64,000 bases of DNA from an uncultured Lachnospiraceae bacterium (GTDB lineage Bacteria; Bacillota; Clostridia; Lachnospirales; Lachnospiraceae). Location: NCBI GenBank assembly GCA_958428365.1, contig CAUAFT010000005.1:62001-126000 (forward strand), read 5' to 3'. Under the pieces are notes generated by a model. The model was not told the DNA's origin. It worked only from the letters and a program-made list of their open reading frames with translations, and made no database searches. Made by a program: the position numbers and the translations under genes. Each line of letters starts with the position of its first letter. Within the stretch, counting starts at the first letter, position 1. Below are positions 18,526 through 27,030 of the stretch, piece after piece.

Positions 18526-19704
18526 CTATTCTTCAAAATTATCCTGTGTGTCCACGATCTTTCCATTCCTGTAAAAAACTCTCGGAATCCGTTTTCCCAG
18601 ATCGCAGGCAAACTCGTAGTTGAATCTTTTCGACAGTTCTCCAAGATACTCCATGCTTAAGGTCTCCTCCCCATCTCTTCCTACCAGGGTGACCACATCC
18701 CCTTCCTGCACATCGGAAATCTCCGTCACATCCACCATGAACTGATCCATACAGACCCGTCCGCAGATCGGCGCTTTTTTTCCCCGGATCAGGACGTACC
18801 CCAGATTGGAGAGACTTCTCGGATAACCGTCCCCGTATCCCACCGGGATCGTGGCGATCTTCTGCTCCGTTTTCACCTCATAAGTCCCGCCATAACTGAT
18901 GGTTCTTCCAGGTTCCAGCGTCTTTAGATATACCACCTTAGACTTCAGTTCCAGAACGGGTTTCAGGGCAAGACGCTCCTTTTGCACCTCATCTGAGGGA
19001 AGCAGTCCATAGAGGATGATCCCGGCTCTCACCGCATCCAGATTCGCTTCGGGCAGATCCATGATCCCGGCGCTGTTGGAACAGTGCTTTAATGGAATCT
19101 CAACGCCCCGCTCTTCCAACATTTGAAGCATTTTCCGATAGAGGGTGAGCTGTCCTGTCACATGAGTCTTATCCAGTTCATCTGCCTTTGCAAAATGGGT
19201 AAATACCCCCTCTATTTTCACTCCCGGAAGTTCCCTGATCTTTGCGATCTCATCCGCATTTTCCTCCGTGACCTGATAGCCGATACGGCTCATGCCTGTG
19301 TCGATCTTGATATGTATCTTGGCTTCCTTTTCTAATTTTTCACAGACCCTGGATAACGCCTGCGCCGAAGAATAAGTGAAGATCGCCGGCTGTAACTCCC
19401 AGGAAACGATCTGTTCAAATTCCTCCTCAAAACTGTGTCCCAGAATCAGGATGGGCTTTTTTATCCCGTGCTTTCTCAGAACGATCCCCTCCTGGGAAGT
19501 CGCCACCGCAAAGCCCCAGAGATAAGGCAATTTTTCTATTTCTTCTGCGATGGGCACAGCGCCATGTCCATACCCGTCCGTCTTAATTACTGCAATGACC
19601 TTCGTATCCTCTTTGATGGCTCCGTGGATCTCTTCCAGATTATTTACCACCGCATCCAGATCGATCTTTGCATATACTCTCTGATAGTCCATTTCTGTTT
19701 TCAT
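18526..19704 (-). CDS. alr: Alanine racemase
   Basis: This PLP enzyme converts L- to D-alanine for peptidoglycan. The 392-residue protein has the PLP-lysine block IKTDGYGHGA (Lys41), HIKIDTGMSRIGY, PGRTISYGGTYE with the catalytic Tyr, and VCMDQFMVDVT. The start is ATG 19704 with AGAGG before it, overlapping the stop of the upstream NAD(P)HX repair gene by 4 nt (ATGA). The long in-frame extension upstream lies over that gene and is not alr. Translational coupling with nnr is implied. No terminator is evident before mazF. Confidence 0.95.
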   Translation of the reverse strand: MKTEMDYQRVYAKIDLDAVVNNLEEIHGAIKEDTKVIAVIKTDGYGHGAVPIAEEIEKLPYLWGFAVATSQEGIVLRKHGIKKPILILGHSFEEEFEQIVSWELQPAIFTYSSAQALSRVCEKLEKEAKIHIKIDTGMSRIGYQVTEENADEIAKIRELPGVKIEGVFTHFAKADELDKTHVTGQLTLYRKMLQMLEERGVEIPLKHCSNSAGIMDLPEANLDAVRAGIILYGLLPSDEVQKERLALKPVLELKSKVVYLKTLEPGRTISYGGTYEVKTEQKIATIPVGYGDGYPRSLSNLGYVLIRGKKAPICGRVCMDQFMVDVTEISDVQEGDVVTLVGRDGEETLSMEYLGELSKRFNYEFACDLGKRIPRVFYRNGKIVDTQDNFEE

Positions 19705-21200
19705 CTCATTACCTCTTTGATTCCTTCTAAAATATCGCCTGCCGTCAGGCTGTAATATCCTGTTTTTTCTGCCGCTGCGTCTCCTGCAAGTCCATGCAGA
19801 TAGACTCCCAGCGCCGCCGCAGTCTCTGACCTCATTCCGCCAGCCAAAAGCCCGCCGATCATCCCGCTTAGAACGTCGCCGCTTCCCGCCGTTGCCATTC
19901 CATGATTCCCCGACAGGTTCACATACGTCTTTCCATAGGGAATGCTGGTGATGGTCCTCACATCCTTCAGCACGCAAATGACGTTATACTCCCTGGCAAA
20001 CTCCTGCGCCATCTCCATCAGCTGTTTTTTCACATAATCCACGGGCATATCCACGAGCCTTGACATTTCCCCCAGATGAGGCGTCAGAATCAGATCCGTA
20101 TGAGGCCGCTTTAAAAGCTCCCTCTCCCTTGCCAGAAGATTCAGGGCGTCCGCATCCACCACCATAGGCACCGACGCCGTCTGGAGCGTGGTTTTCAGGA
20201 TCATCTCCGCTCCCTCCGAGGTTCCAAGTCCCGGACCGATCACGATCACATCCGCCCAGTTCACAGCCTCCACCAGAGCGTCTTTTTTGCCCTTCTTTCC
20301 ATCATATGTGACCACGATCGCCTCCGGCACCTTCTCATTTAAGACAACGCGGTTCTTTTCATGGGTAAAGATCTTCACCAAACCGCATCCCGTAAGATAG
20401 GCCGCCTTTGCGGAAAAATAAGCGGCTCCCGCCATCTCCTCGCTCCCGGCGATGACCAGCACCTTACCATAAGTCCCCTTATTAGAATCTGCTCTCCTCC
20501 CCGGCAAAAGAGCCAGATCCTCCTCATGCATTGCAAGCGTCTGGGGTTCCTTTTCCAGAAAACTTTCCTCTGTAATCCCTATCTCAGCCACATGAACCTT
20601 CCCCGCAGCCTCCGCTCCCGGATAGAGGCATAACCCTAATTTACTATATGCAAAACTCACCGTATGGTCCGCCCAAAAACAGCATCCCATCACCGCTCCG
20701 CTGTCCGCATGGATCCCCGAAGGAATGTCCACCGCCAGCTTCCCCGCTTCCATCCCATTCAAAAATTCAATGACTTCCCGATATCTCCCCTCTATATTTC
20801 TCGAAAGCCCGATTCCAAAGACCGCGTCCACCACAAGCGTGGGAGTCTCCCTCTCCCATTCCTCTTTTGGAACCTCCTCCCTCACTTCCAGTCCATACGC
20901 CTTTAAAATATCATACTGCTTCTTCGTCTCCTCTGAACATTTCTCATAACTTCCCAACAGCCAGACCGTGACCTCCCTCCCTTCCAAAAACAACATCCTG
21001 GCAACCGCCATCCCGTCGCCGCCGTTGTTTCCGGTTCCACAGACCACCAGGGTTTTGGATGCGTCCAGCTTCTCCTCTTTGATCGTCTCTATCACCTTAA
21101 GGGCAGCCCTCTCCATCAATACCAGTGAGGGTACTCCGAATACTTCTATGGTATTTTTGTCGGCTTGCTTCATTTCTCTTGCGCTCAAAAGATACTGCAT
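19701..21200 (-). CDS. nnr: Bifunctional NAD(P)HX epimerase/dehydratase
   Basis: This metabolite-repair enzyme has two fused domains in 499 residues. The N-terminal YjeF_N epimerase domain (about 1-215) carries VCGTGNNGGDGMAVARMLF and FGIGLSRNIEGRY. The C-terminal ribokinase-like ATP/ADP-dependent dehydratase (about 225-499) carries GKVLVIAGSEEMAGAAYF, NWADVIVIGPGLGTSEG, VVDADALN, LTPHLGEMSRL and NHGMATAGSGDVLSGMIGG. It corrects hydrated NAD(P)H. It is coupled to alr downstream. Upstream is the structured RNA candidate, whose promoter may also serve this operon. AAGGAG precedes the ATG. Confidence 0.95.
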   Translation of the reverse strand: MQYLLSAREMKQADKNTIEVFGVPSLVLMERAALKVIETIKEEKLDASKTLVVCGTGNNGGDGMAVARMLFLEGREVTVWLLGSYEKCSEETKKQYDILKAYGLEVREEVPKEEWERETPTLVVDAVFGIGLSRNIEGRYREVIEFLNGMEAGKLAVDIPSGIHADSGAVMGCCFWADHTVSFAYSKLGLCLYPGAEAAGKVHVAEIGITEESFLEKEPQTLAMHEEDLALLPGRRADSNKGTYGKVLVIAGSEEMAGAAYFSAKAAYLTGCGLVKIFTHEKNRVVLNEKVPEAIVVTYDGKKGKKDALVEAVNWADVIVIGPGLGTSEGAEMILKTTLQTASVPMVVDADALNLLARERELLKRPHTDLILTPHLGEMSRLVDMPVDYVKKQLMEMAQEFAREYNVICVLKDVRTITSIPYGKTYVNLSGNHGMATAGSGDVLSGMIGGLLAGGMRSETAAALGVYLHGLAGDAAAEKTGYYSLTAGDILEGIKEVMR

Positions 21201-21254
21201 TTATGTCTCCTTTTTAATTTCATATTATAGATATTATAGATAATTTGCGTTGTG

Positions 21255-21420
21255 GGCGGTCGTTGGCAGAGAATTGCCTGTTCATCCCCTCGGCTGACCA
21301 TTCCGATGAGCCTCTTAAAGCGAAAATTGTGTCGGCAGAGGCCTCCACAATTTTTGAGTCTCATCTCCATAGCCTCGAAGGGATTCTCATTCAATTCTCT
21401 GCCAACGACCTTATTCAACT
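21255..21420 (-). ncRNA. Rod-shaped structured RNA candidate, 6S-like
   Basis: About 165 nt fold as a nested rod. A perfect 19-bp closing stem (21392-21410 with 21258-21276) is followed by shorter paired blocks (ATCCC/GGGAT, GGCT/AGCC) separated by internal loops. Next comes a terminal stem (GATGAG-CTC with GAG-CTCATC, AAAATTGTG/CACAATTTT) capped by a GAGGCCTC-containing loop. A consensus promoter lies directly upstream, so transcription would begin near 21420. The size, closing stem, bubbles and terminal stem resemble 6S RNA. No terminator is visible, so it may run into nnr-alr and act as a long leader. A palindromic mobile element is the other possibility. Confidence 0.5.
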
Positions 21421-21427
21421 GCATTGA

Positions 21428-21456
21428 ATTATATATGAATTTTATCCTGCCATCAA
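21428..21456 (-). promoter_or_regulatory. Promoter of the structured RNA (and nnr-alr)
   Basis: Minus-strand -35 TTGATG (21451-21456) and perfect -10 TATAAT (21428-21433) have a 17-nt spacer. The predicted start is about 10 nt before the 19-bp closing stem. Confidence 0.8.
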
Positions 21457-21569
21457 GAGCGTAGAAATGGGATTTACTCACAACTTCGCTGATAACTCCC
21501 GCCAATTTTCTCGCAAAAACCTCCCGTCCCCATCCCCGCAGCAAACATCTTTTATGGACGAATTGCCGA

Positions 21570-21796
21570 CTTGCACAAAATATAGTTCTGTGACGCGACA
21601 TTGCCTTGTGCATTAGATTTTCTTAGTGTTCTGGTCAAAACAGCAATTTCCGAACAGGACGTTCGGAAAAGGCTCATTTGAGCCATGGATGGCGAATATG
21701 AGCCGGTTGCGTCCGTCCCCTATATCTAAAAAACAGAACACTTAGAAAATCTTATGTACAAGGCAGGGAGCGTCACAGAACTATATTTTGTGCAAG
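21570..21796. mobile_element. Long inverted repeat, MITE-like element
   Basis: Arms of 64 nt (21570-21633) and 63 nt (21734-21796) are inverted copies, roughly 57 positions identical. They start with a perfect 27-nt match from CTTGCACAAAATATAG onwards. Weaker similarity extends about 25 nt further out on both sides. The 100-nt centre contains two more hairpins: TTCCGAAC/GTTCGGAA and GGCTCA/TGAGCC. No plausible protein is encoded. It resembles a non-autonomous palindromic element inserted after the gene at 21832. No clear target-site duplication was seen. Confidence 0.6.
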
Positions 21797-21831
21797 CCCC
21801 CAATTCCCCAACAAAAGACAAACGCCCCACC

Positions 21832-22452
21832 TTACGGCGAAGCGTCTTCCTCCTCTTCCTGCGTCAGATCAAACACATCAATAATCTGTGCCCCAAAAAT
21901 GTCATGCATATAAGCATACATCTCTTTACTGTTGATCTCACGATTCTGTTTTTTAATGATATTCTTCTTCAGATCGATCCGCACCTGCTTGATCCAGGCG
22001 TCAATACTCTGAATCTCCTCCGTATTAGAACGCATCTTTTCATAACAAAAGCTCATGCTTGCGATCATAAGTCGTTCATTTGCCTCTTTGATGAGTTTTG
22101 GCAGCTCCAAAAGTTCATCCTCACACGCCTCGATCTTCTCGTTGACCTCGTTGATCAGACGCCGGTTGTCTTCCATGGTCTTTTCCAGGACCGGATCATG
22201 GTTCTCTTCGCTCTTACCCTCCATATTGGCGACAATACTGTCCATCAGGCTGCTCTTGACTCTCTTTAGATCCTTGATGTCCTGATTCGCCTGTCCCTGC
22301 CTTGCCAGAAGGCGGTTGACTTCTTCTTCTATGCTTTTAATCTCTTCGGTTTTTCCGTGGATGGCGAATAAGCGGTGCCATTTCTGATCCAAAACCAGAA
22401 TCGGTACTTTTTTGTCACCTAGTGCTCCGCGAAAGTATTCCAAATCCTTCAT
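21832..22452 (-). CDS. Uncharacterised coiled-coil protein next to rex
   Basis: I do not recognise this family. The 206 residues have a short N-terminal beta-rich start (KKVPILVLDQKWHRLFA), then about 140 residues of heptad-like, charged helix (KTEEIKSIEEEVNRLLARQG..., NEVNEKIEACEDELLELPKLIKEANERL). The conserved-looking tail is FGAQIIDVFDLTQEEEED. It is probably cytoplasmic. AGGGG precedes the ATG. It lies 15 nt after rex and so shares the rex promoter. It ends just before the inverted-repeat element, which may serve as its transcript end. Confidence 0.6.
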   Translation of the reverse strand: MKDLEYFRGALGDKKVPILVLDQKWHRLFAIHGKTEEIKSIEEEVNRLLARQGQANQDIKDLKRVKSSLMDSIVANMEGKSEENHDPVLEKTMEDNRRLINEVNEKIEACEDELLELPKLIKEANERLMIASMSFCYEKMRSNTEEIQSIDAWIKQVRIDLKKNIIKKQNREINSKEMYAYMHDIFGAQIIDVFDLTQEEEEDASP

Positions 22453-22467
22453 GTAAAAACCCCTGAC

Positions 22468-23112
22468 TTATTTTTCTTTTGCTGCCTGACTCTTGACCAT
22501 ATTGTAGGAAAGCTGCATGAGACTGTCGGAGAGATGTACGCTTTCCACCACCACATTCTCGTCCGTCAAGTCCAGATCCACATGGGCAAAATTCCAGATT
22601 GCATGGACTCCCATATCTACCAGCTTTCTCGCAATGTCCTCCGCCTTTCCCTTCGGCATGGTGAGGGTCGCAATGTCTACCTCGTGTTCCTTTACGAAGT
22701 CCTCCATCTCGTCGATCATGCGGATCTCAATACCGCGCACCGTCTTGCCTTTCAGAGCCGGATTTACATCAAAAAGTCCGATAATGACAAACCCCAGCTT
22801 CTCAAATTTTACATAATTCGCAAGCGCCTGACCTAAATTTCCGGCGCCCACAACAATAATGTTGTGTCTCTGGTTCAGTCCCAGGATCTTTCCGATCTCT
22901 TCATATAAAAATTTTACATTATATCCATAACCCTGCTGTCCAAAGCCGCCAAAATTATTCAAATCCTGACGGATCTGGGACGCGGTCACGTTCATCCTGC
23001 TGCTGAGTTCATTCGATGAGATACGTTCCACGCCCTCATCCAACAAATCTCCCAGATATCTGTAATAGCGCGGCATCCTTCGAATCACTGCCTGTGAAAT
23101 CTCTTTTTCCAC
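22468..23112 (-). CDS. rex: Redox-sensing repressor Rex
   Basis: Rex senses the NADH/NAD+ ratio and represses fermentation and respiration genes. The 214 residues comprise a winged helix (RYYRYLGDLLDEGVERISSNEL...TASQIRQDLNNFGGFGQQGYGYNV) and a Rossmann domain with VVGAGNLGQALANY. The start is read as GTG at 23112 (VEKEISQAVIRR) because a perfect AGGAGG lies 7 nt before it. The ATG 21 nt upstream would place that site inside the coding sequence. It has its own consensus promoter. No clear Rex box (TTGTTAA-N4-TTAACAA) was seen in the window. Confidence 0.95.
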   Translation of the reverse strand: MEKEISQAVIRRMPRYYRYLGDLLDEGVERISSNELSSRMNVTASQIRQDLNNFGGFGQQGYGYNVKFLYEEIGKILGLNQRHNIIVVGAGNLGQALANYVKFEKLGFVIIGLFDVNPALKGKTVRGIEIRMIDEMEDFVKEHEVDIATLTMPKGKAEDIARKLVDMGVHAIWNFAHVDLDLTDENVVVESVHLSDSLMQLSYNMVKSQAAKEK

Positions 23113-23141
23113 CCTGTTTCCTCCTAGTGCCATCTATGAAC

Positions 23142-23170
23142 ATTATAATCATTTTCAATTCTACTGTCAA
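23142..23170 (-). promoter_or_regulatory. Promoter of rex
   Basis: Near-perfect sigma-A site: -35 TTGACA (23165-23170), 17-nt spacer, -10 TATAAT (23142-23147) on the minus strand. Confidence 0.9.
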
Positions 23171-23182
23171 TGTGTCAAAAAT

Positions 23183-25099
23183 TTAACTATCTTCTGACAG
23201 AATTTCCCATTTTTCATATAGGGTTTCCAGTGTTTCGCTGCATACCTCTCTCTCGCTGCTCAACTCGTTTAATTTGGCGGAATTTGTCGCCACGGCTGTG
23301 TCCTGACACTGCTCGTCAATCTCTGCGATCCGCTGTTCCAGCTTTTCGATCTCATCTTCTATTTTTTTCAGCTCGTTAGCGATCTTGCGAAGCCTTGCCT
23401 GCTCCTGCTTCTGTTTCTGCCAGTCCAGCTTGTTCTCGCTCTCCTCCTTTGGAGCTTCCTGTGCCGTCTGTAAGAGCGGAGCCTGCTGTCTGAGTTCTTC
23501 TTTCTTTTCCAGGTAGTAATCATAATTCCCCAGATAATTGCACAGAGCGCCGTCGGACAGATCCAGGATCCGGTGCGCTGTCTTATTGATAAAATAACGG
23601 TCGTGGGAAACGAAGAGAACGGTTCCCGTATAACAGTTGAGGGCGGATTCTAACACTTCCTTGGAAAAAATGTCCAGATGGTTGGTCGGCTCGTCCAGGA
23701 TCAGAAAATTCGCCTTGCCAAGCATCAGCTTTGCCAAAGAGACCCTGCCCCGCTCGCCGCCGCTTAAGTCTCCAATGCGCTTGAACACATCTTCATCCGT
23801 AAACAAAAACGCCGCAAGAGTGTTGCGCACCTGGGTATTGGTGAGGTTCGGATAGGCGTCGCTGATCTCCTCAAACAGAGTCTTTTCCATGTGGAGGACC
23901 TGATGCTCCTGATCGTAGTAGCCGATGTGGACGTTGGAACCCAGTTTGATGTTTCCCGCGTCTTTTTCCACCATGTTATTCAAAATTTTTAAAATCGTAG
24001 TCTTTCCGGTTCCGTTATTCCCGATCAGGGCGACGTGTTCCCCTCTCTTTATCTCAAAACTCAGATCTTCAAAAAGCTGCTGGCTGCCATAGGCTTTGGC
24101 AAGCTCCTCCACGCTGAGGACATCGTTGCCGCTTAGGATATTTGGCTCTAAGGAAATCTTAATATCCGTGTGTTCCTCCACTGGCTTTTCCATGCGATCC
24201 ATCTTATCCAGCAGCTTTTCCCGGCTCTCCGCCCGTTTGATGGATTTTTCCCGGTTGAACGATTTTAATTTGGCAATGACTTCTTCCTGATGCCTGATCT
24301 CTCTTTGCTGGTTATAATATGCCTTGATCCTGGCTTCCCGCACCTTTTCTTTTTTTACGGCGTATTCTGAATAATTTCCTTCATATACCTGTGCCTGATG
24401 AAGGGAAACTTCGATCACTTTGGTCACGACTCGGTCCAGAAAATAGCGGTCATGGGAGACGATGACCACGGCTCCCTTATAGTTCATCAGGAAGTTTTCC
24501 AACCAGGCGATGGAATTCATATCCAGGTGGTTGGTGGGCTCGTCCAGTAAGATAATATCCGGCTTTGTCACCAGAAGTTTTCCGAGGGCGACTCTGGTCT
24601 TCTGCCCCCCGGAAAGCTGGTGGATCTTCTTCGTATAATCCTCCGCCGAAAAACCAAGTCCGTTTAAAACGCCATAGACCTCGCTCTTATAGCTGTAACC
24701 GCCCTCCATCTCAAACTGATGATTGAGACGGTTATAGTTTTCCAGAAGTTCCTCCAATTCGGCGCCCTGTAAGTCATGCATCTGTTCCTCCATGCTGCGG
24801 AGTCTCTGTTCCAATGCGATAATATCGTTTTTTACCGAGAGAAGTTCCTGCTCAATGGTGCTCTCCCCGGTCATATCCTGATGCTGTGCCAGGTAACCGA
24901 TGCTCTTCCCCTTGGAGAGGATGACTTCTCCGGTATCTGCGGACAATTCCCCTACAATGATTTTTAAGAGGGTGGATTTTCCTGCGCCGTTAACGCCCAC
25001 GATCGCTGCTTTTTCATTTTCCTCTATATGAAAGGATACGTTTTTTAATATTTCATCTGTTCCAAATGATTTACTGATATTTTGAACGGATAGTATCAT
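23183..25099 (-). CDS. ABC-F family ATPase
   Basis: This 638-residue soluble protein has two ABC ATPase domains and no membrane segments. Domain 1 has GVNGAGKSTLLK, LSGGQKTRVALG and LLDEPTNHLDM. Domain 2 has GNNGTGKTTILK, LSGGERGRVSLA and LILDEPTNHLD. A linker helix rich in Arg/Lys lies between them (about 240-310), and a coiled coil makes the C-terminus (about 545-630). The layout matches YfmR/Uup-type ABC-F translation factors, which resolve stalled ribosomes. A resistance-type ABC-F is less likely given the C-terminal coiled coil. It lies 19 nt after icd. Confidence 0.92.
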   Translation of the reverse strand: MILSVQNISKSFGTDEILKNVSFHIEENEKAAIVGVNGAGKSTLLKIIVGELSADTGEVILSKGKSIGYLAQHQDMTGESTIEQELLSVKNDIIALEQRLRSMEEQMHDLQGAELEELLENYNRLNHQFEMEGGYSYKSEVYGVLNGLGFSAEDYTKKIHQLSGGQKTRVALGKLLVTKPDIILLDEPTNHLDMNSIAWLENFLMNYKGAVVIVSHDRYFLDRVVTKVIEVSLHQAQVYEGNYSEYAVKKEKVREARIKAYYNQQREIRHQEEVIAKLKSFNREKSIKRAESREKLLDKMDRMEKPVEEHTDIKISLEPNILSGNDVLSVEELAKAYGSQQLFEDLSFEIKRGEHVALIGNNGTGKTTILKILNNMVEKDAGNIKLGSNVHIGYYDQEHQVLHMEKTLFEEISDAYPNLTNTQVRNTLAAFLFTDEDVFKRIGDLSGGERGRVSLAKLMLGKANFLILDEPTNHLDIFSKEVLESALNCYTGTVLFVSHDRYFINKTAHRILDLSDGALCNYLGNYDYYLEKKEELRQQAPLLQTAQEAPKEESENKLDWQKQKQEQARLRKIANELKKIEDEIEKLEQRIAEIDEQCQDTAVATNSAKLNELSSEREVCSETLETLYEKWEILSEDS

Positions 25100-25118
25100 A
25101 GTTTACAACCTGTAGATC

Positions 25119-26327
25119 CTAGAGCATTTTTTCCAGAGTTGCCCGAATCTCCTTAATAAAGTTCTCGCTGTTGAGCACAGTTACATCTTCCAGGGATGTG
25201 ATCAGCGCTAAGTCCTTGGTCATCTTACCTGACTCGATGGTCTGAATGCAGGCTTTTTCCAATTTATCGGCAAAATCTGATAAGGCTTTGTTGCCGTCTA
25301 ACTCGCCGCGTTTTCTGAGGGCTCCCGTCCACGCAAAGATAGTAGCCACGGAGTTGGTGGAAGTCTCCTCTCCCTCTAAATGCTTATAATAATGGCGCTG
25401 TACGGTTCCGTGAGCCGCCTCGTATTCATAATATCCGTCCGGGGATACGAGTACGGAGGTCATCATGGCAAGGGAGCCAAAGGCTGAGGATACCATATCG
25501 CTCATCACGTCGCCGTCATAGTTCTTACATGCCCATATGTAACCTCCCTCAGATTTCATCACACGGGCTACCGCATCATCAATTAAGGTATAGAAATACT
25601 CGATGCCTGCAGCGTCGAATTTTTCCTTATATTCCTTATCAAAGATCTCCTGGAATACATCCTTAAAGGTATGGTCGTATTTTTTGGAAATGGTGTCCTT
25701 GGTGGCAAACCACAGATCCTGTTTCTGATCTAAGGCATAATTAAAGCAGCTCCTTGCAAAGCTCTCGATGGAAGCCTCCACGTTGTGCTGTCCCTGAACG
25801 ATTCCTGCTCCTGTAAAATTGTGGATCAGCTCTTTTTGTACGCTGCCGTCCTCGGCAGTGTAGACCAGCTCACATTTTCCGGCTCCCGGAATCTTCATCT
25901 CCACACCCTTGTATACATCGCCGTAGGCATGTCTTGCAATGGTGATCGGTTTTTTCCAGTTTCGCACGCAAGGCTCAATGCCTTTTACCACGATCGGAGT
26001 GCGGAATACGGTTCCGTCTAAGATCGCACGGATGGTTCCATTCGGGCTTTTCCACATTTCTTTTAAGTCGTACTCTGTCATGCGGGCTGCATTCGGAGTG
26101 ATGGTAGCGCATTTTACTGCAACTCCGTATTTTTTTGTCGCCTGGGCAGAGTCCACGGTAACCTGGTCGTTGGTGGCGTTGCGGTGCTCCAGTCCCAGAT
26201 CGTAGTATTCCGTATTCAGGTCGATAAACGGAGTGAGCAGTTCATCCTTGATCATCTGCCATAAAATACGAGTCATCTCGTCTCCGTCCATCTCCACTAG
26301 CGGTGTGCTCATTTTAATCTTTTCCAT
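25119..26327 (-). CDS. icd: NADP-dependent isocitrate dehydrogenase
   Basis: Icd oxidises isocitrate to 2-oxoglutarate. This 402-residue protein is of the eukaryotic-like dimeric subfamily ([22 protein letters not shown] at the start, then [32 protein letters not shown] and [14 protein letters not shown]). The ATG at 26327 has GGAGG 9 nt upstream; a TTG just before it is not needed. It overlaps the GntR gene by 14 nt. With the Re-citrate synthase gene upstream in the same transcript it provides the oxidative half-cycle to glutamate precursors. Aconitase is not in the window. Confidence 0.95.
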   Translation of the reverse strand: MEKIKMSTPLVEMDGDEMTRILWQMIKDELLTPFIDLNTEYYDLGLEHRNATNDQVTVDSAQATKKYGVAVKCATITPNAARMTEYDLKEMWKSPNGTIRAILDGTVFRTPIVVKGIEPCVRNWKKPITIARHAYGDVYKGVEMKIPGAGKCELVYTAEDGSVQKELIHNFTGAGIVQGQHNVEASIESFARSCFNYALDQKQDLWFATKDTISKKYDHTFKDVFQEIFDKEYKEKFDAAGIEYFYTLIDDAVARVMKSEGGYIWACKNYDGDVMSDMVSSAFGSLAMMTSVLVSPDGYYEYEAAHGTVQRHYYKHLEGEETSTNSVATIFAWTGALRKRGELDGNKALSDFADKLEKACIQTIESGKMTKDLALITSLEDVTVLNSENFIKEIRATLEKML

Positions 26328-27012
26328 CAATTCTGTCCTCCATACTGTTTTTATTGTTTAATAGCTTATCCCATCCATAGCAGTCGTAGCTTTGGATGGT
26401 ATTCATGATATGTTCATTTGCGAGCTGCTGCGCTCTCTTCTCATCCCGCGCCTTTAAGGCTTCTAAGATCTTACGGTGTTCCTGATTGGATTCTATCGCC
26501 CGTTCTTTTCCTGACAAGGACACCTTGCGCACTCGCTCCACATAATGGTGAAAATCACTTAAAACATGTTTTAACACCTTACTGTTTCCCGCCTCATAGA
26601 GCAGGTCGTGAAAACGGTTGTCCAATTCTAAGATCTGTCCGTAGTGTTCCTTTTCAATGTGATAATCTGTCAGAAAAATAATCTCTTCCAGCTCCTGCAG
26701 CTGCTCTTCTGTAATGTCGGCCGCCGCCCATCTGGCGCAGAGTCCCTCCAAAAGGGAACGGATCTCATAGATGTCCTGGATGTCGTCTTTGGAGATACCC
26801 ACGACAAAGGCTCCTCTGTTGGGAATGATCGTCACCAGTCCTTCCAGCTCCAACTGACGCAAAGCTTCTCTCACCGGGGTCCTGCTGACACCCAGTTCCT
26901 CTCCGATGGTTTTTTCTCTGAGTTCTTCATCCCTCTGGTATTTTCCCGATAAGATCTCCTCCCGGAGCGTGTGAAACACACGGGAGCTGAGGGAATGACC
27001 ATCTTCACTCAT
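26314..27012 (-). CDS. GntR-family regulator (FCD subfamily)
   Basis: This 232-residue regulator has an N-terminal winged helix ([49 protein letters not shown]) and a helical FCD ligand domain (about 80-215, with [22 protein letters not shown] and the metal/ligand His residues in [10 protein letters not shown] and FHHYVERVR). It lies between Re-citrate synthase and icd. Two TTGTATAC-type inverted sites lie on the promoter of this operon, so it probably controls its own operon, possibly in response to citrate or another organic acid. TAGGAGG precedes the ATG. Confidence 0.9.
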   Translation of the reverse strand: MSEDGHSLSSRVFHTLREEILSGKYQRDEELREKTIGEELGVSRTPVREALRQLELEGLVTIIPNRGAFVVGISKDDIQDIYEIRSLLEGLCARWAAADITEEQLQELEEIIFLTDYHIEKEHYGQILELDNRFHDLLYEAGNSKVLKHVLSDFHHYVERVRKVSLSGKERAIESNQEHRKILEALKARDEKRAQQLANEHIMNTIQSYDCYGWDKLLNNKNSMEDRIDGKD

Positions 27013-27030
27013 AACAAAACCCTCCTATAG

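Noticed and set aside
19705..19977. N-terminal extension of alanine racemase
   Set aside because: The extra 91 residues lie over the end of nnr, are Arg/Gly-rich shadow sequence, and the ATGA overlap with AGAGG marks the true start.
21185..21613. 142-residue minus-strand open frame over the nnr upstream region
   Set aside because: It runs through the structured RNA, its promoter and one arm of the inverted repeat, has no ribosome binding site, and its composition is unlike a real protein.
23113..23133. ATG start of rex seven codons upstream
   Set aside because: It would place a perfect AGGAGG inside the coding sequence and add residues not typical of Rex; the GTG at 23112 has ideal spacing.
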